The notes under the pieces are model-generated. The model worked only from the letters and a program-made list of their open reading frames with translations, made no database searches and had not been told where the DNA came from. Shown piece after piece: positions 51,892 to 51,999 of a stretch of DNA of 51,999 nt; the stretch's first letter is position 1; each line of letters opens with the position of its first letter. A program made the position numbers and the translations under genes. The DNA comes from Gammaproteobacteria bacterium UBA6724 (GTDB taxonomy: Bacteria; Pseudomonadota; Gammaproteobacteria; Pseudomonadales; Azotimanducaceae): the NCBI GenBank assembly GCA_002454165.1, contig DKIG01000007.1, positions 1 through 51,999 of the forward strand, in the 5' to 3' direction.

Positions 51892-51999
51892 GATGCGTTT
51901 CCTTGGGAGTCAGGATGCGCAATATACACCGAAACTCCGGTCACAGACTAGCCGTTGTATAGGTCCACCACCTTTGGCACTCGGGTTGATTATGGATGA

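Noticed and set aside
1..51999. CRISPR array, insertion sequence or prophage
   Set aside because: No regularly spaced repeats, transposase, integrase or phage structural genes were seen.

Overview
The window looks like a chromosomal replication-origin region of a gammaproteobacterium. gyrB, recF, dnaN and dnaA run leftward and rpmH, rnpA, yidD, yidC, mnmE, mnmG, rsmG, parA and parB run rightward from an AT-rich, DnaA-box-containing gap at about 19.56-19.93 kb. glyQ-glyS-gmhB next to gyrB, and the thrS-infC-rpmI-rplT-pheS-pheT-ihfA-merR string, are arrangements familiar from Pseudomonas-like gammaproteobacteria. Base composition is moderate. I cannot name a genus.

Layout. 1-160: short intergenic repeats and a strong hairpin. 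194-2916, minus strand: a DUF4389 membrane protein, a TauD/TfdA-type dioxygenase and a membrane-anchored sialidase-fold protein. 3036-8643, plus strand: a MaoC-type hydratase and a very large single-chain acyl-CoA carboxylase with the order CT(AccA-like)-CT(AccD-like)-biotin carboxylase-biotin carrier. 8651-12248: glyQ, glyS, gmhB. 12286-19557, minus strand: gyrB, recF, two different tandem dnaN genes, dnaA. 19558-20002: oriC and the rpmH promoter. 20003-28352: rpmH to parB, tightly packed with many 1-4 nt overlaps. 28353-29758: a three-copy repeat and a membrane-anchored esterase. 29762-38024, minus strand: Nudix, merR, ihfA, pheT, pheS, rplT, rpmI, infC, thrS, tRNA-Val. 38278-41687, plus strand: SDR, MFS transporter and an aromatic amino acid hydroxylase of animal-type architecture (ACT plus catalytic domain). 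41844-44939: an AT-richer two-gene insert, a RecQ helicase fused to a phosphoribosyltransferase domain plus a DprA-like protein. 45054-46616: a Baeyer-Villiger-type monooxygenase. 46686-51891, minus strand: a DUF885 metallopeptidase-like protein and a secreted propeller-amidohydrolase.

How the parts work together. The centre is the replication and segregation core: DnaA with oriC, clamp(s), RecF, gyrase, and ParA/ParB, with two near-consensus parS sites inside recF. Around it sit translation genes (two tRNA synthetase pairs or operons, ribosomal proteins, IF3, tRNA modification) and membrane insertion genes. The most unusual items are the helicase-PRTase/DprA-like pair, which resembles ShosTA-type defence modules but with a RecQ engine fused on; the second, divergent sliding clamp whose partner-binding pocket is altered; the one-polypeptide carboxylase; a tRNA-Val with C at position 33; and a probable AUC start codon for infC.
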